Positions 41,797 to 50,852 of a DNA stretch of 64,000 nt are shown in pieces. Location: NCBI GenBank assembly GCA_038396605.1, contig CP121690.1:838500-902499 (forward strand), read 5' to 3'. The notes below the pieces were generated by a model that worked only from the letters and a program-made list of their open reading frames with translations, did no database searches and had not been told where the DNA came from. Origin of the DNA: Eubacteriales bacterium mix99. GTDB lineage: Bacteria; Bacillota; Clostridia; Caldicoprobacterales; DTU083. Every line of letters starts with the position of its first letter. Positions within the stretch are counted from its first letter, which is position 1. The translations under genes were made by a program, and so were the position numbers.

Positions 41797-43473
41797 TTAG
41801 TCTTTCACGTTCTTTTTGTACCGATCCAGCAGGGTCTGATCGATTTTAAGAATCTCATCCAATCCCAGATCTTTCAGGCTCTGAATATGACTGTCCCAAT
41901 CATCCATAGAGATCTGTCCCAGGATTAGCTGTGTTGCCAGCTGGCTGGATTGGGTACCCAAATCCGTGTTGAGTTCCAACCGACGTTGTACCTGTTCCTG
42001 AGTCGGTACGGGAAAATAGTTTTCTTTTCCCAGCGGCGTCGTCGGATGATAATCTATGATATTACGCTGAAACTCTGCCTTGTACTCCGGCACAATACTG
42101 ATTTCGTTCTCCATGGGAACGAATCTCCGTTTCGGGAATATGCTTCCGTTGGCCCAGATTAAATCTCCGATCTCTTTTCCTTCTTTTGCCGCTTGTTCCC
42201 AACTGGCATTCAGAGCAATGGGAAGCAGTTTTTTCTCTCCGTCCTTAACTTCATAGGTCTCTCCCTCTATGCCCCACTGGGTCAGTTCCATATATTTGTC
42301 GCTGCATAGAATATCCAGCAGAGTACCGGCCACATCCAGATCCTTGCATTCTTTGGTAAATGCCCAACGATTATAGGACAGATACGGAGGTTCAATAGCA
42401 AGGATTGGTTCTGCCGCATCCGTGGCTTTAAGCGGACCAATCGGCAGATAGGCAGCGTCCGGATCCCCTGTGCCAGGCTCCTGCCAGGTCTGCATGCAGT
42501 AATCAAAGATTGCTCCTGCTTTATTCTCTGCAATCACCTGATCCAGGGGGTCCCCACCACCGATCGTACTGGTATCCATCAGTCCTTCTTTGGCCAGTTT
42601 ATTCAAATATTTAAAGTAATCCTTGATTCCTGGCTGATACCATGGGGAAACTGCTTTCCCGTCTTCTATGACAAAGCAGGAAATCTCGTTCACCAGTCCA
42701 AACCATTGGGCTATTCCATTGTTCCATGCAGCCGGATTAAAGGCAAGGACTTCATCCTGCTGTCCATTCCCGTTTGCATCCTTCTCCCGGAATGCTTTCA
42801 GCATATGGTAAAAATCATCCGCTGTTTTTGGAACTTCCAGATTCAATTTATCCAGCCAGTCCTTTCGGACGGAGATAACCTGGTTGGTAGAACCGGGTTT
42901 CCCATCATATGTTGTCGCCTGGATCTGGCTGATCCAATAAACATTCCCATTCTCTGCTGCATTCAATGCATTGGAACGAGCGCCTTTTCCGCCTTCCGCA
43001 AAGAATTGTTTAGCGGTTCCATCACTGTGCTCATCGATAATCTGATTGACGGGAAGGATTGTTCCCTTGTCCACAAAATTCAGAATTGTGTCGTCCCCCA
43101 AGCCGGTTACATTCAAAAAATCCGGCATATCCGTTGCGGATGCCATACGGGTTTGCAGCGTTGTTTGATACTGATCATTGGCAACGACTTCAAACTTGGG
43201 ATTGAGTCCTTTTTCCTTAAAAAGCTTTTGAAATTCTTTCCAGGAGCTATACTTTTCCCGATCTTTGAAGTGAATATGGGGATTGCCAGTCTCCGGACCC
43301 ATGATATGAATCGTCTTGCTGCCGGCTTTGTCTGCGGCCTGATTGCTTCCTTTTGACTTATTCTTATTGGAACTTCCCGTTGTTTGTGGACTTGTGGCAC
43401 AAGCACTGAGAACACCCATCATAAGCAAGACAGCGAGTGTGACCGACAAGTACCTCCAAAGCTTTTTTTCCAA
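41797..43473 (-). CDS. Large sugar-binding lipoprotein (LplA type)
   Basis: A 558-residue lipoprotein receptor. The signal peptide ends in GVLSAC, followed by a Ser/Asn/Lys-rich linker. The middle contains an EF-hand-like calcium loop, DANGNGQQDE, as found in large binding proteins of the AlgQ/LplA type. Size and sequence fit oligosaccharide receptors that work with LplB/LplC permeases. The start is TTG at 43473 with GGAGG 8 nt upstream; the 14 extra codons ahead (from 43515) do not look like a signal peptide. It is the last gene of a three-gene importer operon. Confidence 0.9.
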   Translation of the reverse strand: MEKKLWRYLSVTLAVLLMMGVLSACATSPQTTGSSNKNKSKGSNQAADKAGSKTIHIMGPETGNPHIHFKDREKYSSWKEFQKLFKEKGLNPKFEVVANDQYQTTLQTRMASATDMPDFLNVTGLGDDTILNFVDKGTILPVNQIIDEHSDGTAKQFFAEGGKGARSNALNAAENGNVYWISQIQATTYDGKPGSTNQVISVRKDWLDKLNLEVPKTADDFYHMLKAFREKDANGNGQQDEVLAFNPAAWNNGIAQWFGLVNEISCFVIEDGKAVSPWYQPGIKDYFKYLNKLAKEGLMDTSTIGGGDPLDQVIAENKAGAIFDYCMQTWQEPGTGDPDAAYLPIGPLKATDAAEPILAIEPPYLSYNRWAFTKECKDLDVAGTLLDILCSDKYMELTQWGIEGETYEVKDGEKKLLPIALNASWEQAAKEGKEIGDLIWANGSIFPKRRFVPMENEISIVPEYKAEFQRNIIDYHPTTPLGKENYFPVPTQEQVQRRLELNTDLGTQSSQLATQLILGQISMDDWDSHIQSLKDLGLDEILKIDQTLLDRYKKNVKD

Positions 43474-43558
43474 TATACTCTCCTCCTCATAAAATAATCT
43501 ATAAACAATGTCCATGATGTTCCATGGCTTTTGTTTAACACTGTTCGCAGCCGCCGCC

Positions 43559-44443
43559 TCACCCCTTCAGAGAACCCAGCATAACGCCCTTTACAAAGTA
43601 CTTCTGGAAAAAGGGGTAGGTAAAGATAACCGGCAGCGTGGTAAATATGATCATGGAATATTTTAGCTGGTTGTTGGATAGCTTCAGACGGGCCATAGCT
43701 TCCGCCTCTGCCTGGGATAACTTCGTCAGATCCACCGTCTGCTGAACCAGTACCCTGCGCAGATACATCTGCAGCGGCTGAATCGAAGTATCCGGCTGAT
43801 AAACATTGGAGGTGAACCAGCTGTTCCATACACCTACTATGGTATATATCCCCACCACCGCAAGAATCGGCTTACTCAGCGGCACATAGATGCGGGAAAG
43901 GATGGTGAAATTGTTGGCCCCGTCAATCTGCGCTGATTCCCTCAGGGACTCGGGTATTCCGACAAAAAACGTCCTGGTCAGAATGATGTACCAGATATTA
44001 AAGCACGACGGTATGATCAGTGCCCAAACGGTATTGTACAGCCCCAATTTGGATATCAACAGAAAAGATGGGATCAGACCTCCGCCAAAATACATCGGAA
44101 CAAGAAGAAAGGCCACAACAAACTTTCGCCCCATCAGCTTTTTGGAGGTCAGGGGATAAGCGCATGTGATACTGGTCAGGAGGACCAACAAAGTATTGGC
44201 CACCACATAGAATATGGTATATCCATAAGCCCGCCACATCTTACCGTCCGTAGCCAGTATGGAATAAGACCGGAAATACAGCCCCCTGGGATAAAAGTAT
44301 ACCTTCATGCTGGCGGCAACAACCGGGTCACTGATGGAGAGAATGAATACATAGTACATGGGATACAATGTAATGAAGCAAACCAGTATCATAACCAGAT
44401 TGATCACGATATCCCCTGCGTTGAATTTACGCTTTACCGTCAT
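43559..44443 (-). CDS. Sugar ABC transporter permease, LplC type
   Basis: A 294-residue permease with six membrane helices, the loop RESAQIDGANNFTILSRIYVPLSKP and the characteristic C-terminus FFQKYFVKGVMLGSLKG. ATG at 44443 is chosen since GAGGAG lies 7 nt upstream. It transports complex oligosaccharides together with the LplB-type partner and the lipoprotein on either side. No ATPase gene is present. Confidence 0.93.
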   Translation of the reverse strand: MTVKRKFNAGDIVINLVMILVCFITLYPMYYVFILSISDPVVAASMKVYFYPRGLYFRSYSILATDGKMWRAYGYTIFYVVANTLLVLLTSITCAYPLTSKKLMGRKFVVAFLLVPMYFGGGLIPSFLLISKLGLYNTVWALIIPSCFNIWYIILTRTFFVGIPESLRESAQIDGANNFTILSRIYVPLSKPILAVVGIYTIVGVWNSWFTSNVYQPDTSIQPLQMYLRRVLVQQTVDLTKLSQAEAEAMARLKLSNNQLKYSMIIFTTLPVIFTYPFFQKYFVKGVMLGSLKG

Positions 44444-44482
44444 ATAAAGACTCCTCACTTTCCATGGTATGAATGATCTGCA

Positions 44483-45454
44483 TTACCATAAGCTATACCC
44501 TGCGATCTTATCACTGGCTTTATTGGACGCAAAAACCATCAGGAAATTGATAACTGTTGACAGCAAACCGATTGCCGTGGTATAGCTGAATTGTCCTCCT
44601 TCGATCCCAAGACGGTAAACATAAGTCCCGATAACATCCGCAGTGGGATACGTGGCAGGGGAATACAAAAGAAGGATCAGATCGGTATTGGATGACAGCA
44701 GCGATCCAACCGCCATGATCAGCATGATGGAGATCGTTGGTTTGATGCCGGGAAGGGTAATATGCCACATGGACTGCCACCTGGTAGCACCATCCAGGTA
44801 GGCGGATTCATATAACGATGGATCAATACCAGTAATGGCAGAAAGATAAAGAATGGAGTTGAATCCAAATGATTTCCATATATTTGTAATGGTATAGATC
44901 ACCGGAAAAGCCTTGGGCTCCGTATTAAGGCTCTTCCGCGACTCGCCGAACAATGCAATGATATTATTGACCAGCCCATCTGTCTTTACAAAAGACAGCA
45001 CCATGCCGGCTACCACAACGGCGGAGATAAAGTAAGGCAGATAGCTGGCCGTTTGAGTGAACTTCTTGAAGCGCACGGACCGTACTTCATTGAGCAGCAA
45101 AGCAAAAAGAATGGGAGGCCAGAATCCGAACAACAGATTTAAAAAACTCAATGAAATGGTATTCGTCATGATTCGCCCGAAAAATGGTCCACTGATAAAT
45201 CGCTTGAAATGCTTCAATCCAACCCACTTGATATCCTGGGTAAAGGAAAAGAAAGGCATACCAGGTGAATAATCCTGAAATGCTATCAATATTCCATAAA
45301 TCGGAATATAGCAAAAAAGAAAAATAATGATCAACGTGGGCAGCATCATGGCATACAGCTCTGCATTCTCCCGCAGCAATCCGCTCCGGTGCATTTTTTG
45401 AAATCTCTTTTCAGATGCCCTGCTGTTCTTTTGCGCTGCTGTTCCTGCGTTCAA
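44483..45454 (-). CDS. Sugar ABC transporter permease, LplB type
   Basis: A 323-residue permease. After a basic cytoplasmic N-terminus, the first helix carries the signature YIPIYGILIAFQDYSPG. The EAA-like loop is ESAYLDGATRWQSMWHITLP, and the protein ends NKASDKIAGYSLW, typical of LplB. The start is TTG at 45454 with AAGGAG 10 nt upstream; an ATG at residue 21 has no ribosome site. First gene of its operon, divergent from the XRE regulator across about 530 bp. Confidence 0.92.
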   Translation of the reverse strand: MNAGTAAQKNSRASEKRFQKMHRSGLLRENAELYAMMLPTLIIIFLFCYIPIYGILIAFQDYSPGMPFFSFTQDIKWVGLKHFKRFISGPFFGRIMTNTISLSFLNLLFGFWPPILFALLLNEVRSVRFKKFTQTASYLPYFISAVVVAGMVLSFVKTDGLVNNIIALFGESRKSLNTEPKAFPVIYTITNIWKSFGFNSILYLSAITGIDPSLYESAYLDGATRWQSMWHITLPGIKPTISIMLIMAVGSLLSSNTDLILLLYSPATYPTADVIGTYVYRLGIEGGQFSYTTAIGLLSTVINFLMVFASNKASDKIAGYSLW

Positions 45455-45880
45455 AGTTCATCAACTCCTTAATCATCCATATTTTTCAATATAATGAATG
45501 TACTTTATCCATTAAATGTGAATCTGGTTGTTTACCATGGAGCCCGCATAATCACCACCACTTTTCCTGCTCAAAATATCTGCATTTTTGCTAACGTCCA
45601 GATACTATGCGTCAATTTTGTAAGATTTTATTACCTTCTATATTTTAATAGCCATACACCAAGTCATTTCTTATAGGCATTGGCTCTTTTATCTTTACAG
45701 GAGTGTAACTTCATTTTCAAAGTTCATCTTTTTTAGGCCGGACACTGATTAGGTTATTTCAAAAAAATTTTGTAATAGAATAAACACAGTACATTTTGAT
45801 AATGCTTCATTCTCGATAGCGCCAACAAAATGCATGGTTTTATATTAGTCTTGTTTAATGAGAACGTCTATATTATAGTA
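45455..45880. other. Intergenic region upstream of the second importer operon
   Basis: AT-rich, no supported gene. It should hold the minus-strand importer promoter; the best candidate, TTTAAT-17-TATATT near 45500-45530, is weak. Confidence 0.5.
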
Positions 45881-45936
45881 CTCAATTTTTGAGATGTCAA
45901 CAACTTTTTCTACTTTTTTGAGAAATATATTCTCAA
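45881..45936. promoter_or_regulatory. Pair of related palindromes upstream of the XRE gene
   Basis: CTCAA-TTT-TTGAG (45881-45893) and TTGAGAA-ATATA-TTCTCAA (45918-45936) share the half-site TTGAG/CTCAA. Their centres are 40 bp apart, about four helical turns, and the second ends 55 bp before the XRE start codon. This is the expected layout of cooperative operators of a small HTH repressor. Confidence 0.5.
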
Positions 45937-45990
45937 ATATTCAGGAATTGTTATGATAAGTCAGAAACATATGAATGGGAGGAATTGGAG

Positions 45991-46362
45991 ATGCTCACTT
46001 TTGGAGAACGTCTACGTATGGCACGTGAAAGATCCGGTCTCACTCAGCTGGAAGTTTACAGAACAATCAAGTTGAGCAATAAATCTCTATCCCGTTATGA
46101 AAACAATGCAACATCCCCTGATCCTGGAACAATAAAAGCTCTTATTGAACTGTATGACGTATCTGCTGACTTCATAATGGGGATTTCCGATAACATGGGG
46201 CATTTCCAACCACGTAACAGAAAGCCGACTATAAATGATGCCGTTTTGCCTGATGATACAATACAAAAACTGATTCAGCTTTCTGCAGAAGCGAAAAAGA
46301 AGGTAGTGGAATATATCGACCTGTTGAAAGTTGTTGAAGATGTCAAACTGCCTCACGAATGA
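45991..46362 (+). CDS. XRE-family HTH regulator
   Basis: A 123-residue protein with an HTH_3 domain in residues 5-62 (FGERLRMARERSGLTQLEV, LSNKSLSRYENNATSPDPGT, LYDVSADFIMGISD) and a helical C-terminal tail (QLSAEAKKKVVEYIDLL) likely used for dimerisation. ATG at 45991 is preceded by GGGAGG at 8 nt. It faces away from the importer operon at 41.8-45.4 kb and may control it and itself through the palindromes just upstream. Similar proteins also occur in mobile elements, but no phage or ICE genes are nearby. Confidence 0.88.
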   Translation: MLTFGERLRMARERSGLTQLEVYRTIKLSNKSLSRYENNATSPDPGTIKALIELYDVSADFIMGISDNMGHFQPRNRKPTINDAVLPDDTIQKLIQLSAEAKKKVVEYIDLLKVVEDVKLPHE

Positions 46363-46462
46363 CTCAAAGGATTACTCCCTGTCGATCCTGGAAGAAATGA
46401 AAAGCAGTGAAAAGGCTTCAGTCTCACCTTAAGCAGTAGCATCTGAAATGAAAAAGACAATA

Positions 46463-46528
46463 AAGAAGCCGGCTCTGTTCACGGCTTTTCGGAATCATAA
46501 AAAGCATGTGAAACGGAGCCGGCTTCTT
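46463..46528 (-). terminator. Terminator of the oxidoreductase operon
   Basis: A perfect 13-bp stem, AAGAAGCCGGCTC with GAGCCGGCTTCTT, plus an inner GTTCAC/GTGAA pairing, is followed on the minus strand by TTTATTGTCTTTTT. It lies between the converging XRE gene and the second oxidoreductase gene. Confidence 0.7.
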
Positions 46529-46564
46529 CACCAGACACTGAAAGCACTACGTACTATTCCCTTC

Positions 46565-47419
46565 TCATCTTTCCACAGCAATCCACTGATCCGGATTTTG
46601 GATCGCTTTGCTGCCGGTTTCCACCAGAGAAACGACTTCATACGTCTCCTCTTTGAGGACAGCGGGCTGTTTCGTATCAAAGAACCCAAGCAGATTGTCC
46701 ATAAAAGGCGCCCAGTAATCGCTCTGAATCGGCAGACTGACACCTTCCCCGCTCTCCGCCTGAACCTGCAGGCCAAAATTTGCCCATGGCATGCAGTGAA
46801 TCACCGAACGCCTTCCGTCCCCGTAATCATAGGTAATCATCGGCGAAGATCCGGATACGGTGCAGATGGCACGTTTCGCCCCCAGACCGATGCATTTTAC
46901 GACCATCTCCAGCTGGTGAACGGAATAATTCTCAAAAAGTCCCGGGCCCTGCGCAGCAACCATGGCAATATCTTTTCCCAGGGTTCCCGGTCCTCTGTAA
47001 TCCGTCAGCTCCGTTGCAAACCGCAGGGCAGATGTGGAATACATGGGAGTATGATACTGTTCTGCCCGATCAAACATCTTCCTTGCCGAACCCAGATCCA
47101 TGGCAAATGTTTTATCGATATAAACCGGCTTTCCTGACGCCAACGGGATCTCCGACAGTTTGACGTGCATTTCAGGATTGTCCGGAGACAAAACGACAAT
47201 ACTGTCGCATTGATCCACCAATTTTTCGATGGAGGAAGCCCAGGGGACCTGGTTGTTCCTGCACCAATCCTCCGTGGAAACACCGCCCGCACGGTCTGTC
47301 ATGGCCCATGCACAGGCTACCTGATACTTTCCGCGTTTGGCCGGATCATGGATCCATCGGACATACTGATTGGCATGCCATTCATCCAGATAGTAGTCAA
47401 TAAATCCAATCCGGTTCAA
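46565..47419 (-). CDS. Gfo/Idh/MocA-like oxidoreductase, divergent
   Basis: A 284-residue protein with a Rossmann N-terminal half and the family's C-terminal fold, but with changed motifs. The usual glycine loop is replaced by IGFIDYYLDEWHANQYV, and the EKP motif is IDKTFA in KPVYIDKTFAMD. NAD(P) binding may be weakened, so it may be a partner or a specialised enzyme rather than a standard dehydrogenase. It begins within the stop of the upstream Gfo/Idh/MocA gene (ATGA overlap), implying the two act together. Substrate unknown, presumably a sugar or inositol derivative. Confidence 0.8.
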   Translation of the reverse strand: MNRIGFIDYYLDEWHANQYVRWIHDPAKRGKYQVACAWAMTDRAGGVSTEDWCRNNQVPWASSIEKLVDQCDSIVVLSPDNPEMHVKLSEIPLASGKPVYIDKTFAMDLGSARKMFDRAEQYHTPMYSTSALRFATELTDYRGPGTLGKDIAMVAAQGPGLFENYSVHQLEMVVKCIGLGAKRAICTVSGSSPMITYDYGDGRRSVIHCMPWANFGLQVQAESGEGVSLPIQSDYWAPFMDNLLGFFDTKQPAVLKEETYEVVSLVETGSKAIQNPDQWIAVER

Positions 47420-48477
47420 CCGATCCCCACCTCTTTCTCTTTTGCGGCGGACTCATAAATCTTGTCCATCAGCAGGGAACTCGCAATAACCTGATCGATA
47501 TTGGAACGGATCTTTTTGCCTTCCTGTGAGCATTTGATAAATGCATCGATTTCATCATAAAACATATCCGCCATGGGGAAGGAAGGCTTGGTCTCATACA
47601 GTACACCGTCCCTGGAGCTCCACATGGTATAATTCCCGCCGTATTGGAGCTTGATGCCCGCCTTGTCACCCAAAAATTCGATGAACGTGGCTTTATCATT
47701 GATATTCTGAGCCCAGGCACCGTTCAGGGTAATGGTGGGCCCACCGGTCCGGATCATTCCGGTTACAAAGTCCTCCACATTGCATGTTCCGTTGTAATCC
47801 GGAGAGCCTGCCCACATGCTGGTATAGGCATAATCCTTCATATCCTTTGCCATCTCGCTGTATGTAGCCGCAGAAACCGTCCGGATCGCCGGATTTCCGA
47901 TGCAATACAGAATCAAATCCAGATAATGTACGCCCCAGTCAATCAACACACCACCGCCGGCCATATCCTTGGTGGTAAAAGGTCCGCCCAGACCGGGAAT
48001 GGATCGATAGGCACGGAAGGAACAATAAATATGATACAGTTTGCCCAACTCTTTCGCATCGATTTTTTCCTTCACTTTGTTGACTGCCGTATTGAAGCGG
48101 TTTACCACGCCGATATTCAGAATCCGGTGATTGTCGTCCGCCGCTTTCTTCATGGCAGACGCTTCCGCATAGTTAAGAGCCGCGGGTTTTTCGCACAATA
48201 CATGTTTTCCTGCCTTTAAGCTGTCAATGGTAATGGGAGCATGAAGGTAATTTGGTACGCAAACCGACACGATATCCACTTCAGGATCCGCGATGGCTTC
48301 ATGATAATCCGTAATGGCATATTCACCATTGAATTTCTCACGAAAAGCCTGCGCGCGTTCGGGGATAATATCCACGCAATACTTGATTTCACTTAGTGGG
48401 TTCTTAAGATACGCCGGACCATGCTGACTGTTGGCAATGGTACCATTGCCGATGACTGCCACTTTTACTTTCTTCAA
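47416..48477 (-). CDS. Gfo/Idh/MocA-family oxidoreductase
   Basis: A 353-residue NAD(P)-dependent sugar or polyol oxidoreductase. The Rossmann loop is VAVIGNGTIANSQHGPAY, the catalytic-domain marker EKP appears in HVLCEKPAALN (about residue 95), and YTSMWAGSPDYNGTCNVEDF and related stretches belong to the C-terminal domain. TTG at 48477 is the start, with GGAGGG 8 nt upstream. It heads a two-gene operon and is divergent from a LacI-type regulator, the likely controller. Confidence 0.92.
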   Translation of the reverse strand: MKKVKVAVIGNGTIANSQHGPAYLKNPLSEIKYCVDIIPERAQAFREKFNGEYAITDYHEAIADPEVDIVSVCVPNYLHAPITIDSLKAGKHVLCEKPAALNYAEASAMKKAADDNHRILNIGVVNRFNTAVNKVKEKIDAKELGKLYHIYCSFRAYRSIPGLGGPFTTKDMAGGGVLIDWGVHYLDLILYCIGNPAIRTVSAATYSEMAKDMKDYAYTSMWAGSPDYNGTCNVEDFVTGMIRTGGPTITLNGAWAQNINDKATFIEFLGDKAGIKLQYGGNYTMWSSRDGVLYETKPSFPMADMFYDEIDAFIKCSQEGKKIRSNIDQVIASSLLMDKIYESAAKEKEVGIG

Positions 48478-48523
48478 AAATAATCCCTCCAGTTTTCTGT
48501 GATCACTCCTACTGTTCCCTTAG

Positions 48524-48552
48524 ATTATACACGATAGATAATCACCTTTCCA
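48524..48552 (-). promoter_or_regulatory. Promoter of the oxidoreductase pair
   Basis: On the minus strand TGGAAA (48552-48547), 17 nt and a perfect TATAAT (48529-48524). An imperfect palindrome with arms ATTAT and ATAAT (48524-48542) and a central CG overlaps the -10 and could be a LacI-family operator. Confidence 0.45.
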
Positions 48553-48727
48553 TAGCTATTATACCTGTTTCATCCGATTCCCGCTTATCCAATATTATGA
48601 TTTTTCTTATCTGAATTTGTACTTGCTTTCTTGCCTCCATTTTGTAACTATGATAAACTATAAAAGCACTGTATTTTGTAAAGTAATTTATCCAGACAGT
48701 CAAATGTGTCAAATTTAATCGAAAGTG

Positions 48728-49753
48728 ATGGTCGAGAGGATGTCAAAGAAGATAACCATGCAGGATATTGCCAGCCAGCTTGGCGTGACAAAAGTTTCCG
48801 TATCCAAGGCAATCAATAATAAGCCCGGCCTCAGCGACAGCCTGCGGAAACGCATTCTTCACACAGCCAGGGAGCTGGGCTATGCAAAAATAAAAGCCGA
48901 TGAAATACAAAAGGAATATCGATTTGCTTTTATTTCTGCGAAACGTTTTTTCCTGGAGGATGAAAAATTCTATACTACAATTTATTACTATCTGAATCGA
49001 AAGTGTATGGATAAAAACTGTTCCCTGAACTGTTTTGTGGTGGGAAATCATGAGGAGGAAAACGGCATTCTTCCTCCGGATCTGACTCTTGCCAAATATG
49101 ACGGGATCTTTATCGGAGGAGAGCTCAAAAAAGAATATCTGAGCATTCTGTCCGGACTGAAAGCAGAAAAAGTAGCCATTGACTTTACTATGACCGGCCT
49201 TCCGTTTGACAGCGTCATTGTTGACAACTTCTCGATTGGATATGAAGTCACAGGCAATCTGATTGAAAAAGGCCATACCAGGATTGGATTCGTTGGAAAC
49301 CTCCATCACACAAACAGCATCTGCGACCGCTATTTTGGCTATCTGAAGGCCATGAAATGCAGGAATCTGCCGATTCGGAAGGATTGGTACATTCCAGGCA
49401 TCAATACCCTGGACGGGGTCTACACCCAAAACTTTGATCTTCCCGAAGACCTGCCTTCTGCATTTGTATGTCATTGTGACAAGGCGGCCTTTACCCTGAT
49501 GCAGAAGCTGGAATCCTGCCACATCCGGATCCCGGAGGATGTTTCCATCACCAGCTTTGACAACACCAGCATCTGTGAGCTGACCACTCCGAAACTGTCC
49601 AGCGTAAACATCGACAAAAAGCAGATCGCCCTTCACAGCTTCAATCAGATGATAAACCGACTGAACAATCCCGGCCTGGCCCCCCACAGAATCTATCTCA
49701 GCGGTACTCTTGTGGAGAGGGATTCTATCTTCCCGTATCCTTCAAAAGGATAG
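48728..49753 (+). CDS. LacI-family transcriptional regulator
   Basis: An N-terminal LacI HTH (KKITMQDIASQLGVTKVSVSKAINNKPGLSDSLRKRI) is followed by a periplasmic-binding-protein-like sensor domain (YDGIFIGGELK, GHTRIGFVGNLHHTNSICDRYFGYLKAM, VSITSFDNTSICELTTPKLSSVNID). The protein has about 341 residues from ATG 48728; the ATG at 48740 is also possible, and neither has a strong ribosome site. It is divergent from the two oxidoreductases and converges, with a 61-bp overlap, on the DUF1861 gene. It probably represses the neighbouring sugar genes until its ligand binds. Confidence 0.9.
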   Translation: MVERMSKKITMQDIASQLGVTKVSVSKAINNKPGLSDSLRKRILHTARELGYAKIKADEIQKEYRFAFISAKRFFLEDEKFYTTIYYYLNRKCMDKNCSLNCFVVGNHEEENGILPPDLTLAKYDGIFIGGELKKEYLSILSGLKAEKVAIDFTMTGLPFDSVIVDNFSIGYEVTGNLIEKGHTRIGFVGNLHHTNSICDRYFGYLKAMKCRNLPIRKDWYIPGINTLDGVYTQNFDLPEDLPSAFVCHCDKAAFTLMQKLESCHIRIPEDVSITSFDNTSICELTTPKLSSVNIDKKQIALHSFNQMINRLNNPGLAPHRIYLSGTLVERDSIFPYPSKG

Positions 49754-50667
49754 TCTATGACAATGCGCGCTTCCGCAGTATCCCCCAGTCCACTGTACAG
49801 ATCCGCTTTCCCGTCTTCCCGCATGACAATGCCACTCGTAAAGCAGCAGTCCTTCAGCCGGGGCACTTTTGCCGAAAAGGCGGGATAGGAGGCAGAGGTA
49901 GCCAGAATGCGTTCCTCCAGTATCTTATGATGAACCGGGTCAAAAACAAATGCCGTATTGATATAGATCTGACTGAACGCTTTCCCGTTTGGATCGGATT
50001 GATAACTCTTGTGCCCGATCACACCGATATATCCGCTGTCCAGCAAATAGGCCTGATTGCATCCGCCCCACTCGCCTTCCGAAAACAGGCCGGGAATATA
50101 TACGGCACCGGAGATTGCCTCATCCGTGAGCTCATCCAGATGATCAATGGTGGTAAATCCTATCTGTGATTCGCTTCCATAACGCTGCAGTATTTCATCG
50201 TTCCGGGGTCTGGAAAATACTCCGATCCGATGGTCTGCCAGCTCAACCAGCCGAATATCCTTCATGTTGTCCGGACCGGTGGAAAAATAGTGCATATCGT
50301 TTATGTCCGTACCCCTGTAAAACAAAGCATGAAATCCATCCATTTGCCCACCCCGGTATACGGCGAATGTTCCATTCAGCACCAGCTGTCCGTGAATAAC
50401 TGCAACATTGGGGTCTTCAATCTGATAGATCATGCTGTCCACCCGTCTCCACTCGTCCGGCCGGACACACTGAAACAGCATTGTCACGGACCTGGCCCAT
50501 TCCCCTCTCTTTTCCACCCGACCATACATGTATTGGTCCCCCTGGTATTCAAACGGAATGGAGCAATTATATACATCATATCCTTCCACCCCATGAAAGA
50601 TCAGTATCCTGCCGTCCTTCCTGCTGTTTGTCCTTTCAAACTCTTCTCTCCACTGCTTCAGGCTCAT
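49693..50667 (-). CDS. DUF1861 protein, beta-propeller of the GH43/GH130 type
   Basis: The 324-residue protein matches the DUF1861 pattern: GVEGYDVYNCSIPFEYQGDQYMYGRVE near the start, then repeated blade-like segments (NVAVIHGQLVLNGTFAVYRG, RLVELADHRIGVFSRPR, FTSGIVMREDGKADLYSGLGDTEA-like end). Members have a five-bladed propeller related to glycoside phosphorylases and hydrolases; their activity is not established to my knowledge. It has no signal peptide, so it likely acts on imported sugar. Its 3' end overlaps the end of the LacI gene on the other strand. Confidence 0.75.
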   Translation of the reverse strand: MSLKQWREEFERTNSRKDGRILIFHGVEGYDVYNCSIPFEYQGDQYMYGRVEKRGEWARSVTMLFQCVRPDEWRRVDSMIYQIEDPNVAVIHGQLVLNGTFAVYRGGQMDGFHALFYRGTDINDMHYFSTGPDNMKDIRLVELADHRIGVFSRPRNDEILQRYGSESQIGFTTIDHLDELTDEAISGAVYIPGLFSEGEWGGCNQAYLLDSGYIGVIGHKSYQSDPNGKAFSQIYINTAFVFDPVHHKILEERILATSASYPAFSAKVPRLKDCCFTSGIVMREDGKADLYSGLGDTAEARIVIDYPFEGYGKIESLSTRVPLR

Positions 50668-50852
50668 CCATTTGCTCCTCCAAATCCTTGATTCCTGTTC
50701 TGTCCCATTTCAGAGACTCTGCGCGAATTTACCCACACGCCATTTTCTCTTCGGAATCCTGTTTATTAACAATATTACTTTTTATTACGTTATTTATTAT
50801 ACTTTATATATTGTCAATTGGCAAGCAAAAGCAGCAATCTGTTTCCTTCCTG

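Noticed and set aside
48743-49687. 314-residue minus-strand frame opposite the LacI gene
   Set aside because: The LacI frame has HTH and sensor motifs. The opposite frame has none.
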